A stretch of DNA of 64,000 bases from Microbacterium sp. H83 (lineage in GTDB: Bacteria; Actinomycetota; Actinomycetes; Actinomycetales; Microbacteriaceae). The notes below the pieces were generated by a model. It searched no databases and had not been told where the DNA came from. It saw only the letters and a list, made by a program, of their open reading frames with translations. The stretch is taken from NCBI RefSeq assembly GCF_001650405.1, contig NZ_LWCU01000005.1:1-64000 (forward strand), given 5' to 3'. Positions 47,897 to 56,253 of this stretch are shown here, in pieces. The position numbers and the translations under genes were made by a program. The number at the start of each line of letters is the position of its first letter. Positions within the stretch are counted from its first letter, which is position 1.

Positions 47897-48819
47897 TCGT
47901 CACCGTCACCCCGAATCCCGCGCTCGACCTGACCTGGCGCGTCGACCGGCTGACCGTCGGCGAGACGCACCGAGCGGATGCCGGCGCGGTGCGGGCCGGC
48001 GGGAAGGGCCTCAACGTCGCCAGGGTCCTGCATGCCGAGGGCGCCTCGGTGCTCGCGATCTCCACCGCGGGAGGGCGCACCGGGATCGAACTCGCGGCCG
48101 AGCTCGCCGCGAGCGGCGTTCCGCATCGTCTCGTCCAGGTCGGGGGCGCCACGCGCCGGAGCGTCGCCATCGTGGACGAGCACCTCGGCGACACGACCGT
48201 CGTCAACGAGCGCGGGATCAATCCGACGGATGCCGAGTGGGCGGCGCTGTTCGGCGAGGTCGTCGACGCGCTGCCCGGCGCCCGCGTGCTCGTGGTGTCG
48301 GGCAGTCTGCCGCCGGGCGCCCCCGACACTCTCGTGCCGCTGCTGATCGGCACCGCGCGGGATGCCGGTGTGCCGGCGATCGTCGACACCTCGGGTGACG
48401 CGCTTCTGCGCGCGGCGGACGCCGGAGCATCCGTCCTCAAGCCCAATGCGGCCGAACTCCTCGACGCCACCGGGATACCCGATCCCGTCGACGGCGCCCG
48501 CTCGCTGATCGACCGCGGCGCGGAGCTCGTGCTGGTGTCGCTCGGCGCTGACGGGATGCTCGCCGTCACCGCGTCCGAGGTCGTCCACGCGCGACTCGAC
48601 TCCGCGCTCTCGGGCAATCCGACCGGCGCCGGAGACGCCGCGGTGGCCGCATGTGCCGCCCTGCTCGCCGACGGCATCCGGTCTCCCGAGGCGCTCCTGC
48701 GCCGCGCCACCGCATGGTCGGCGGCCGCCGTGCTGATGCCGCTCGCCGGCGAGATCTCCGACGAGTGGACGACGCTCGAGCGGCGTCTCGTCGTCGGCCC
48801 CCGCACCACCGACGTCTGA
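47893..48819 (+). CDS. PfkB family 1-phosphofructokinase / tagatose-6-phosphate kinase
   Basis: A 308-aa ribokinase-fold kinase. The start MIVTVTPNPALDLTWRVDRL, the GGKGLNVARVL substrate motif (about 37-47) and the C-terminal NPTGAGDAAVAA ATP/anion-hole motif with catalytic Asp define the FruK/LacC group. In this operon, between an amino-sugar isomerase and a class II aldolase, tagatose-6-P (or fructose-6-P) to the 1,6-bisphosphate is the likely reaction. Confidence 0.87.
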   Translation: MIVTVTPNPALDLTWRVDRLTVGETHRADAGAVRAGGKGLNVARVLHAEGASVLAISTAGGRTGIELAAELAASGVPHRLVQVGGATRRSVAIVDEHLGDTTVVNERGINPTDAEWAALFGEVVDALPGARVLVVSGSLPPGAPDTLVPLLIGTARDAGVPAIVDTSGDALLRAADAGASVLKPNAAELLDATGIPDPVDGARSLIDRGAELVLVSLGADGMLAVTASEVVHARLDSALSGNPTGAGDAAVAACAALLADGIRSPEALLRRATAWSAAAVLMPLAGEISDEWTTLERRLVVGPRTTDV

Positions 48820-48829
48820 GAGGACACCC

Positions 48830-49669
48830 GTGACACTCGTCCCCGCTCGTGAGCTGGTGACCGACGCCGCGCGCCGCGGCACCGGCATCGGCGCCTTCAA
48901 CGTGATCCACCTCGAGACCGCGGAGGCGCTCGTCCGCGCCTCCGCGCAGGCGCAGCTGCCGGTGATCCTGCAGATCTCGCAGAACTGCGCCGACTACCAC
49001 GGGGGCCTCGAGCCGATCGCGCTCGCGACTCTGGCGGTGGCCCGTCGGGCGGAGACCCCCGTCGCCGTGCACCTCGACCATGCCGAGCGTCCCGACCTCG
49101 TCGACGAGGCGATCGGGCTCGGGTTCGGCTCGGTGATGTTCGATGGCGGAGCGCTGCCGTACGACGAGAACGTCGCTCTCACCGCCGCCGTGACCGAGCG
49201 CGCACATGCCGCGGGCGTGTACGTCGAGGGTGAGCTCGGCGAGGTCGGCGGCAAGGACGGGGCGCACGCTCCCGGCGTCCGCACCGACCCCGCCGAGGCG
49301 CGCGCCTTCGTCGAGGCGACCGGCGTCGACGCCCTCGCCGTCGCGGTGGGATCGTCGCACGCGATGACCGACCGCACCGCCTCCCTCGACCTGTCCCTGA
49401 TCGCTCGGCTGCGCGACGCGCTGGCGGTGCCCCTCGTCCTCCACGGGTCGTCCGGCGTCGCCGACGACGTGCTCGCCGACGCCGTGCGCGCCGGGATGAC
49501 GAAGATCAACGTCTCGACGCACCTCAACGGCTTCTTCACGCGCGCGATCCGGTCGGCCCTCGACGCCGACCATCGGCTGGTCGACTCGCGGAAGTACCTG
49601 GCCCCTGCACGCGAGGCGCTCGCCGACGAGGCCGCGCGGATGCTGCGCCTGTTCGCGCTGGCAGGATGA
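48830..49669 (+). CDS. Class II fructose/tagatose-bisphosphate aldolase
   Basis: A 279-aa zinc aldolase similar in size and pattern to GatY/KbaY. GAFNVIHLETAEALVRA at the start, VAVHLDHAERPDLVDEAI with the catalytic Asp and first zinc His, EGELGEVGGKDG, and the later VGSSHAM and LVLHGSSGV zinc histidines. It splits the bisphosphate to dihydroxyacetone-P and glyceraldehyde-3-P. GTG start with AGAGGACA upstream, 10 bp after the kinase gene. Confidence 0.9.
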   Translation: MTLVPARELVTDAARRGTGIGAFNVIHLETAEALVRASAQAQLPVILQISQNCADYHGGLEPIALATLAVARRAETPVAVHLDHAERPDLVDEAIGLGFGSVMFDGGALPYDENVALTAAVTERAHAAGVYVEGELGEVGGKDGAHAPGVRTDPAEARAFVEATGVDALAVAVGSSHAMTDRTASLDLSLIARLRDALAVPLVLHGSSGVADDVLADAVRAGMTKINVSTHLNGFFTRAIRSALDADHRLVDSRKYLAPAREALADEAARMLRLFALAG

Positions 49670-49673
49670 GCAC

Positions 49674-50450
49674 ATGAAGCGCGCCGCCCGACTCCACGCG
49701 ATCCTCGACCTGCTGGCCGCGGACGGCGAGGTGACCGTCGACGACCTGGTCGAGCGGTTCGGGGCGTCGGCGGCGACGACGAGGCGCGACCTCGACTCCC
49801 TCGCCGAGCAGCGGCTGCTCACCCGCACGCACGGCGGCGCCGTGGCGCACTCGGTCGCGTACGAGCTGCCGATCCGGTACAAGAGCCATCTCCGCTCGCA
49901 GCAGAAGGAGAGCATCGCCCAGGCCGCCGCCGCGCTGGTCACTCCCGGCATGGTGGTGGGGCTGTCGGGCGGCACGACGACGACGGCCATCGCGGCCGCG
50001 CTCGCCGCCCGTGACGATCTCGCGGCGGGACCGGGCATCACGGTCGTGACGAACGCGGTCAACATCGCCGCGCAGCTCGCGACCCGCCCCGACATCAAGG
50101 TGGTCGTGACGGGCGGCGTGATCCACTCGCGCAGCTACGAGCTGGTCGGCCCCTTCGTCGAGCAGCTGCTGAGAGGCGTGCGCCTCGACGTGGCGTTCAT
50201 CGGCGTCAACGGCATCGATGCCGCCGCCGGCGCGAGCACGCAGGACGAGCGGGAGGCCGCGGTGAACCGGATGATGGCCGAGCGCGCACGCCGCGCGATC
50301 GTCGTCACCGACAGCAGCAAGATCGGGGTCGTCGCCTTCGCGGCCGTCGGCGGCGCGGAGCTGTTCCCCGTGCTCCTCACCGACGACGGGGCGGATGCCG
50401 CGGCCCTCGCCGACCTGCGCGCGGCCGGCTTCGAGGTCGTCGTCGCCTGA
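49674..50450 (+). CDS. DeoR family transcriptional regulator
   Basis: A 258-aa repressor: N-terminal helix-turn-helix (about 5-58; GEVTVDDLVERFGASAATTRRDLDSLAEQRLLTRTHGGAV) and a C-terminal DeoR sensor domain with the phosphosugar-binding features GLSGGTTTTAIAAAL and DVAFIGVNGID. Starting 4 bp after the aldolase stop, it is co-transcribed with the pathway and probably senses a phosphorylated intermediate; the cluster thus has two regulators, ROK and DeoR. Confidence 0.92.
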   Translation: MKRAARLHAILDLLAADGEVTVDDLVERFGASAATTRRDLDSLAEQRLLTRTHGGAVAHSVAYELPIRYKSHLRSQQKESIAQAAAALVTPGMVVGLSGGTTTTAIAAALAARDDLAAGPGITVVTNAVNIAAQLATRPDIKVVVTGGVIHSRSYELVGPFVEQLLRGVRLDVAFIGVNGIDAAAGASTQDEREAAVNRMMAERARRAIVVTDSSKIGVVAFAAVGGAELFPVLLTDDGADAAALADLRAAGFEVVVA

Positions 50451-50489
50451 GGACTGAGCGCTTCGAAACGCGCCGGGCGAACTCCTTAT

Positions 50490-50521
50490 GGGGATGCCGC
50501 GACCCCTCTCGCGACATCCCC
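50490..50521. terminator. Hairpin between convergent deoR and CHAT genes
   Basis: GGGGATGCCGCGA (50490-50502) pairs with TCGCGACATCCCC (50509-50521), one mismatch, 6-nt loop. It lies between the ends of two convergent operons and can serve both. The remaining gap to 50686 shows no other feature. Confidence 0.65.
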
Positions 50522-50686
50522 GGAGCAGATGGTGTCCGTCGTGCCTCACACTCCCCAGTGCACGAGGCTTTCCCCAGAATCCGACTGCGCCTCCCTCGCG
50601 CTTCGTCACCGAAGCCCTCCGCATGGCACCTTCTGCAGATAAGGAGCACGGTGCCGATGGTCTGATACACCGACTGGAGAAAAGTG

Positions 50687-53119
50687 TCAGAATCCGCTGC
50701 CGTGGCAGTGGAACGGCGCGCGAAGACCGGTCGAGTCGGATGCCGCGGCGAGGGCGAGCGCGGGAGCGGCCCCCTTCGCGAGCTCGTCGTGCACCGCGCC
50801 GAGCAGCTCGCACGCGACGTCGTCGGGCACCACGACGGGAGCGGCGATGACGCACCGCGTGCCGGCGTGCAGCCAGACCCTGGTCATGCCGAGAGCCTCC
50901 TCGCCCCAGCGCACCGACGACCGGCCGAGCTCGCAGGCCGAGAGCACGACGGTCTCGGGGGCGTGCGGGATCAGGTCGACGTCGTAGCCGAAGAGCGTTC
51001 CGTCGACGAGCTCGAATCCGGAGAACAGCGGGTTGTCGACGGCGTGCCGTCCGTGGGCGGCGATGTGCAGCACGTCGACCCGTTCGGCGAGCTCCGTGAC
51101 GGCGGACACACGGGCGGATCCGCCGACGAGGACCTCGGCGTCGCTCCACGCGGCGGCCGCGGTGCGCACCTCCTCCTCGGCCCTGGCCACGCGTGGCCCC
51201 GCGGCGAACCCGGCGGTGCGCGGCGACCGGCCCGCACGCGCATCGCGATCGGCGAGCCACCGGGAGACGGAGGTCGCGAGTGTGAACGGCGTGCGGGCCA
51301 TGCCGGGGAGCATGGCCCACGGGATCCCGGCGAGGATGCCGGGGATGGTGAGCACGAGGCGGCTCGCGTCGCCTGCCGCGGCGCGGACGGGGGCGAGCAG
51401 GGCGTCGTCGATCGAGGTCAGCCGGTCGTCGAGCGAGCGGGCGACGACCCGGGCCATGGGACCGCCGTGTGTGAGCGCGGCGACGTCGAGGTCGGCGCGG
51501 AGGCCGTCGAGGGCGGCCTCGACCCGCGGCCACGACAGCGTCACGATCGACGAGCCGGATGCCGTGACGACGACGCACAGCAGCTCGGCGCGCGTGTAGA
51601 CGTAGGCGAGCACCGCGGTGTCCGCATCGAGGCGCGAGGCGGCGTCCCGCAGATCCACGCGTCCGCGATTGCCGCCGGCACCGGTCGACGACCACTGCCG
51701 CTCGCGCACCCGGTCGCGCAGCTCGCGCACCCGTGGATCGGTCGTCCAGTCCGAGCCCGCGAGGTCGGCGCGCAGCATCCGCAGCTCGGCGAGGTCGGCG
51801 GCGAGGTCGTCGTCGGGCGGAGGGCGCACCGGCGCGACCTGCTGACTCAGGTGGCGGGCGCGTTCCGACCACTCGAACATCACCTCGGGGTCGCGCGACC
51901 GTGCCGCCGCGCGCAGACCGGCGAACATCAGCTCCGTGCCGTGCATCGCGACGGACGCCTGCAGGTCGAGCGCGCCGAACGACTGCTGCCAGGAGGTGAG
52001 CAGGTCCAGCCCCTCGGCGGCGGCGCGGCGGGCCTCGCCATCCCTGCCGGCCGCGGCCGCCCGGAGCGCGCGCACCTCGTGGGCGCGCAGGCGCAGCGGC
52101 GTCGGGGCGTCGGCGGTGAGCCGCGGCATCCGTCCGCCGTCGGCGAGCCGGGCGGTCAGCGTGAGCGCCGCGGCCTCGGTGCGGAAGCCGCCGGCGGTGA
52201 GCGCACGCGCGGTGCGGCGGAGCGCCTCGGCGTCCTGCGGCGCCTGCGGTCGGGCGAGCGCCCTGGCCTCGAGGCGGACGGCCTCGGAGCGTGCGGCCCA
52301 GCCGTCGCTGCCGAGGTCCGCGAACCGGCGGGACGCGGTCGCCGCCGCCCGTTCGGCCGCCCGAGGATCATGGCGCAGCAGAGAGCGGGCGAGGTGGAAC
52401 TCGGCCTCGCCGCGCGCCTGGCGCATGCGCTGTGCGCCGAACTGCACGGCGACGGCGCCGAGGAGCTCCTCCGCCTCGGTCGAGAGCCCGGCGTCGCGCA
52501 GCACCTCGGCCCGATCGAGGTCGCTGATCGCGGCGGCGAGGTCGCTCGAGGCCGCGAGGATCGGTCGGGACCCGGTCATGAGGGCCAGGGCCGTGACGAG
52601 GTCGCCGGCGAGCAGCGCGGCGTACCCGAGGTTGTGGCGCGCCTCGGCGAGGGGCTCCTGCTGGCCGTGCGCCTCGAACGCGGCGATGGCACGCTCGAGG
52701 TCGGTGCGGCAGTCGTCGAGGAGGTGCCGCTGCATGCTCACGATCGACCGGCTCATCAGGAGGTTGGCCTGTTCGACCGAGCCCTCCTCGAGGGCGTCGA
52801 TGGCCGACGAGAGGTGCTCGTCGGCCTCGTGGAGACGGCCGCCGTGCATGAGCAGCGTTCCCAGCTGTCCGTGGAGGATCGCGAGGGTCTCGCCGCTCAG
52901 GCCGGGGCGCGCGAGGGCGCTGCGGGACAGTCGTTCGGCCTCGGCGGGCTCACCCGTCTGGGCCAGCACGTACGAGAGGGTGCCGTCGATGCGTGCGCGG
53001 AGGTCGTCGTCGTCCGTGCGGGCGGCCGCCGACGCGAGGGCGCGCCGCGCCTGCGCGAACCGCCGCGAGTTGGCCGCTTCGACACCGCGCCGATGCAGCT
53101 CGCGCGCAGACAGGGGCAT
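50687..53119 (-). CDS. TPR-CHAT protein (caspase-like protease)
   Basis: An 810-aa cytoplasmic protein. Residues 1-about 400 are Ala/Leu/Arg-rich helical TPR-type repeats; the C-terminal about 300 residues are a CHAT (caspase HetF-associated with TPR) domain with the catalytic dyad His689 (VDVLHIAAHG) and Cys729 (VVLSACELG) both intact. CHAT proteases cleave a specific partner on activation, as in TPR-CHAT/Csx29 that is switched on by type III-E CRISPR. Here it ends an operon with a subtilase, a small unknown protein and a sigma factor; 65 bp separate it from the subtilase gene. No CRISPR or gasdermin gene is nearby. Confidence 0.88.
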   Translation of the reverse strand: MPLSARELHRRGVEAANSRRFAQARRALASAAARTDDDDLRARIDGTLSYVLAQTGEPAEAERLSRSALARPGLSGETLAILHGQLGTLLMHGGRLHEADEHLSSAIDALEEGSVEQANLLMSRSIVSMQRHLLDDCRTDLERAIAAFEAHGQQEPLAEARHNLGYAALLAGDLVTALALMTGSRPILAASSDLAAAISDLDRAEVLRDAGLSTEAEELLGAVAVQFGAQRMRQARGEAEFHLARSLLRHDPRAAERAAATASRRFADLGSDGWAARSEAVRLEARALARPQAPQDAEALRRTARALTAGGFRTEAAALTLTARLADGGRMPRLTADAPTPLRLRAHEVRALRAAAAGRDGEARRAAAEGLDLLTSWQQSFGALDLQASVAMHGTELMFAGLRAAARSRDPEVMFEWSERARHLSQQVAPVRPPPDDDLAADLAELRMLRADLAGSDWTTDPRVRELRDRVRERQWSSTGAGGNRGRVDLRDAASRLDADTAVLAYVYTRAELLCVVVTASGSSIVTLSWPRVEAALDGLRADLDVAALTHGGPMARVVARSLDDRLTSIDDALLAPVRAAAGDASRLVLTIPGILAGIPWAMLPGMARTPFTLATSVSRWLADRDARAGRSPRTAGFAAGPRVARAEEEVRTAAAAWSDAEVLVGGSARVSAVTELAERVDVLHIAAHGRHAVDNPLFSGFELVDGTLFGYDVDLIPHAPETVVLSACELGRSSVRWGEEALGMTRVWLHAGTRCVIAAPVVVPDDVACELLGAVHDELAKGAAPALALAAASDSTGLRAPFHCHGSGF

Positions 53120-53184
53120 CCACCCAGAATGCCGGGATGCGGCGCGGGAGGGAAGCCCGGCATCCGATCGGCCGTCTCCCGCCG

Positions 53185-54750
53185 CTAGCCGACCCGCGGG
53201 GTGGGCAGCGTCGCCAGCACGGCGGCGACCGCCTTGGCGACGCCCCCCGGTGCCAGGCCGCTCGTCGGAACCGCGCCCAGCTGAGCGGCGATGCGCCCGG
53301 CGACGAAGGGCGCCGAGAACGAGGTGCCGCTCCACGTCGCGAATCCGCCCCGGTAGTCGTCGGGGTCGATCGTCTCCCGATGCAGCCCGTCGACGTCGGC
53401 CCGCGTCGCGGCCTGTTCGCCGCCGACGAATGCCGGCGAGGTGCTGAGCACGGCGGCGCCCGGCGCGAAGACCCGCACCCAGGGACCGACGTTCGAGAAC
53501 AGGGCGACGGAGTGCCCCGAGGGGTTCAGGGCGCCGACCGAGACGAGCGGGGCGTGGCGGTCGGCGGGGATGCCGTTGTCCGCCCCGGGCCAGGGCCAGA
53601 GCGAGGCGGGGAACGAGGGCCGGTCGATCGCGTCGTTGCCCGCCGAGCAGACCACGACGCAGCCCAGCTCCCGCGCCTTCGTGAGGATCGCCTCGAGCGT
53701 GCGACTGAAGAATCCGTCCTCGGGGGTCTCGTGGTAGTACCCGAGCGAGAGGTTGAGCACGTCGATCGGGTGGCCGGTCTTCGGGTCCTCCCGATGGCGA
53801 CGCAGGAGCTCGACCACCTGCGCGACCGTGAGCAGGAACGTGCTCTCGTCGATCACGCCCAGCGCCCCCGCCATCCGGATCGACAGGATGTCGGCATCCG
53901 GGGCCGTCTGTCGGATGATGCCCGCGATGAACGTCCCGTGCCCGGCGACCGCGTCGATCTCCCCGTCGAGCTGCCCGTACAGATCGGGGTACTTCTCGGG
54001 GTCGGCATCGTCGGTGAGCCCGATCGGCATGCCGTCGATCTCGGCGTGGCGCGTGACGACGTCGTCGGGGAGCCACTCGTGCACCCCGCATCCGGTGTCG
54101 AGCACCGCCACGACCGGCCGCCGGCCGCGCTTCGGAGCCGCACCCCGCAGCGGAGCGGGTCCCACCCAGGTCACGGGCTGCCGGGCTCCGCGTCCCGGCT
54201 CGAGGTAGTCGTCGCTGCCTCCGGCCCCGGCGCCGCGCACCGGGTTGGTGCGGCTGAACGGGTTGGTGCGGCTGAAGGGGTTCGTACGGCTGAACGGATT
54301 GAGACCCACCGGGTCGATCGACAGCACGTGCTCGAGGCTCGTCCGCGGCATCGTGCTGCGGGTGCTGCGACGCGCGCGCTGCAGCACGCGCCAGGCGTCG
54401 GGCGGCACCGGAGATTCGCCGCGTTCAGGGGCGTCGGGGGTGGTGAGGTGCGCGCGCAGGAACCCGGGGACGCCCGGAAGCAGCGGGCCGGCCGCGAGGC
54501 GGGATTCCGGCGACTCGATGTCGAGGCTCCAGCCGAAGGACGCGGCGGCCTCGCGGAGCGCGAGGATCTCCCGGTCATAGCCCTCGTCGTCGCTGTCGCG
54601 GTCGTCGGTGATCAGGAGTCGCTGCGGCAGATACGCGGTCGGGAACGCACGGATGCCGTCGACCGGCTCGACCGTCGGATCGAGTGCGGTTCCTCGCCGG
54701 ATCGACCCCTCTGCGCGATCCTGCCAGCTCCATCCCCTGGGCTGCTCCAT
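53185..54750 (-). CDS. S8 family serine peptidase (subtilase) without signal peptide
   Basis: A 521-aa subtilase. Catalytic triad Asp218 (VAVLDTGCG), His271 (GHGTFIAG) and Ser477 (GTSFSAPF), oxyanion Asn372. No signal peptide or C-terminal membrane helix, so it acts in the cytoplasm, unlike mycosins. Residues 1-200 are an unusual extension holding a linker of NPFSRT units at 151-168. The extension may work as inhibitory prodomain or docking site. Between a small unknown protein and a CHAT protease in one operon; GAGGAGAGGA lies before the ATG, downstream of an array of small hairpins. Confidence 0.9.
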   Translation of the reverse strand: MEQPRGWSWQDRAEGSIRRGTALDPTVEPVDGIRAFPTAYLPQRLLITDDRDSDDEGYDREILALREAAASFGWSLDIESPESRLAAGPLLPGVPGFLRAHLTTPDAPERGESPVPPDAWRVLQRARRSTRSTMPRTSLEHVLSIDPVGLNPFSRTNPFSRTNPFSRTNPVRGAGAGGSDDYLEPGRGARQPVTWVGPAPLRGAAPKRGRRPVVAVLDTGCGVHEWLPDDVVTRHAEIDGMPIGLTDDADPEKYPDLYGQLDGEIDAVAGHGTFIAGIIRQTAPDADILSIRMAGALGVIDESTFLLTVAQVVELLRRHREDPKTGHPIDVLNLSLGYYHETPEDGFFSRTLEAILTKARELGCVVVCSAGNDAIDRPSFPASLWPWPGADNGIPADRHAPLVSVGALNPSGHSVALFSNVGPWVRVFAPGAAVLSTSPAFVGGEQAATRADVDGLHRETIDPDDYRGGFATWSGTSFSAPFVAGRIAAQLGAVPTSGLAPGGVAKAVAAVLATLPTPRVG

Positions 54751-54766
54751 CGTCGGTCCTCTCCTC

Positions 54767-54848
54767 GCGGGCGGACCCGCGTCCTGTGCGGGCGGACCCG
54801 CGTCCTGTGCGGGGCGTCCCGCGGTGTGTGCGGGCGGACCCGCGGTGG
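54767..54848 (-). repeat. Tandem array of 19-21 bp GC hairpins
   Basis: Four tandem units start at 54767, 54788, 54109+700 (54809) and 54830; the first two are identical 21-mers beginning GCGGGCGGACCCGC, each able to form a small GCGGG/CCCGC hairpin. The array fills the gap between the small unknown gene and the subtilase start, immediately upstream of its ribosome site. Confidence 0.8.
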
Positions 54849-54849
54849 A

Positions 54850-55311
54850 TCACAACTCGAACTGCGGCGTCGTCAGGATGCGGTCCTCATCGCCCACGGT
54901 GGTGGCGAGGCGCACGAGCGTGAGCCCGTGAGGAACGTCGTCGAACACGAACCGACCCGTCTCGCTCGACGTCGTCGATCGCGTGCGCTCCCCCTGCACG
55001 AGGTCGATCACGGCGGCGCTCGTGTCGACCCAGCCGTCGACGCGATGGCGACCTCCGGCCGTCTGCGTGACGTGCAGCAGGATGCTGGTCGTGCCGTCGC
55101 TGAACTGGAGGGTCAACGCGTCCGCTTCGCCGCGCACCAGGCCGAGCGGCTGCTCGACGAGCGTCAGCAGGGCGTATTCCTGGGAGAGCCCTTCGGTCGC
55201 GACGGCCGCGATCATGCGGTCGATCAGCGTGGCCGGCACCGGGTCGACGTCGCGCCACAGCGATCGAAGCTGTGCGAACAGGGCGGCATCCTCGCGGTCG
55301 TGCGCGCTCAT
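54850..55311 (-). CDS. Unknown small protein of the sigma/subtilase/CHAT operon
   Basis: A 153-aa protein. The first 45 residues are helical (LFAQLRSLWRDVDPVPATLIDRMIAAVATE), like the N-terminal part of regulators paired with sigma factors; the rest is beta-rich (LTLQFSDGTTSILLHV, HRVDGWVDTSAAVIDLV, GRFVFDDVPHGLTLVRLAT), which looks like a transthyretin/carboxypeptidase-regulatory-like beta sandwich. No membrane segment or zinc motif, so it is not a typical anti-sigma factor. ATGA overlap with the sigma gene implies stoichiometric production. Confidence 0.8.
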   Translation of the reverse strand: MSAHDREDAALFAQLRSLWRDVDPVPATLIDRMIAAVATEGLSQEYALLTLVEQPLGLVRGEADALTLQFSDGTTSILLHVTQTAGGRHRVDGWVDTSAAVIDLVQGERTRSTTSSETGRFVFDDVPHGLTLVRLATTVGDEDRILTTPQFEL

Positions 55312-55934
55312 GATGTTCCCTCCGTCCGGGATGTCGGCGCGTCGAGGAGCGCACGGAGCTTCGCGAGGCAGCGCTGTCTGGTGGGTCCGATGCTCCCCAC
55401 GGGCATGGCGAGATCCGCGGCGAGACGGGCGTAGTCCGGTCGCTCCTCGAACGCGATCACGCGCAGCAGTCGCTGGCAGCGTTCGGGAAGAAGCGTCACG
55501 GCCGACCACAGGCGCCGCTGCTCGTCGCGGACCGCCGCATGATGCTCGGCCGACTCCTGTTCGGGGAGGAGCGTGTCGAGAGCATCCGTCTCGGTCGTGT
55601 CGACCCGGTTCTGCGCCTTGCTCGCGCGCCAGGCCTCGCGCCGTGCCGTCGTGGTCAGCCACGCCGAGACGGCGCGCGGCTCGCTGATCGACCGCTGTCC
55701 GCGGACGAGCTGCAGCCACGCGGTCTGGATGACGTCCTCTGTCAGTGTGCGGTCGAGGCCGTACGCGCGAACGACGTGCCAGAGCACAGGCGTCATCAGC
55801 CGCACGAGGTCGTCCATCGCGCGGCTGTCGCCGTCCCGCCATGCGTCGAAGAGAGCGGCGGCGCGTCTCCAGCGAGCCGCGCCGTCATCCGGTGCAGGAT
55901 CGAGAGCGGCGCCGCCGGGTGCGCCGTCGATCAT
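55308..55934 (-). CDS. ECF-like sigma-70 family RNA polymerase sigma factor
   Basis: A 208-aa sigma factor with region 2 (about 35-100; LTEDVIQTAWLQLVRG...PRAVSAWLTTTARREAWR) and region 4 (about 135-195; LPERCQRLLRVIAFEERPDYARLAADLAMPVGSIGPTRQRCLAKLRALL). First gene of the operon with the small unknown protein, the subtilase and the CHAT protease. It may control this operon or a wider response. I start at the ATG 55934 (GGGAC just upstream); ATG 55943 or GTG/ATG further up to 55988 would add a short hydrophobic leader. Confidence 0.88.
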   Translation of the reverse strand: MIDGAPGGAALDPAPDDGAARWRRAAALFDAWRDGDSRAMDDLVRLMTPVLWHVVRAYGLDRTLTEDVIQTAWLQLVRGQRSISEPRAVSAWLTTTARREAWRASKAQNRVDTTETDALDTLLPEQESAEHHAAVRDEQRRLWSAVTLLPERCQRLLRVIAFEERPDYARLAADLAMPVGSIGPTRQRCLAKLRALLDAPTSRTEGTS

Positions 55935-56028
55935 GAGTCCCATTGTGATCACACAGATCAGGAGCACGGCAAGAGCCGCGTGATACATGGACGCGGTCGA
56001 TCTGTCAGACGGGCGTTAGCGTGGAGGA

Positions 56029-56247
56029 GTGATCGCCCTCGCCGTCGTCCTCTTTCTCAACGCCGCCTTCAACGTGCTCGTCTGGCCGCGGTTCTACACG
56101 CGGGTCGCGAACGATCCCCGTGCGCGGGATGCCGACGGCAGGGCCACGACGTTCCTGAAGGTCCACGCCGTGCTCATCGCGATCGCGCTGGTGCTCGCCG
56201 TCGTGTCGGTCGCGGTCGGCGTCGCCGCGCTCGCCGGGGCGCTCTGA
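56029..56247 (+). CDS. SCO4848-like small membrane protein
   Basis: A 72-aa protein with two membrane helices (about 2-20 and 45-70) joined by a loop with LVWPRFYTRVANDPRARDADGRATTFLKVHA, matching the small actinobacterial SCO4848-like family. GTG start after GGAGGA. Function unknown. Divergent from the sigma operon. Confidence 0.8.
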   Translation: MIALAVVLFLNAAFNVLVWPRFYTRVANDPRARDADGRATTFLKVHAVLIAIALVLAVVSVAVGVAALAGAL

Positions 56248-56253
56248 CCGCTC

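Noticed and set aside
50687-53119. A type III-E CRISPR (Craspase) system, because of the TPR-CHAT protein
   Set aside because: There is no CRISPR array, gRAMP/Cas7-11 or cas gene in the window.
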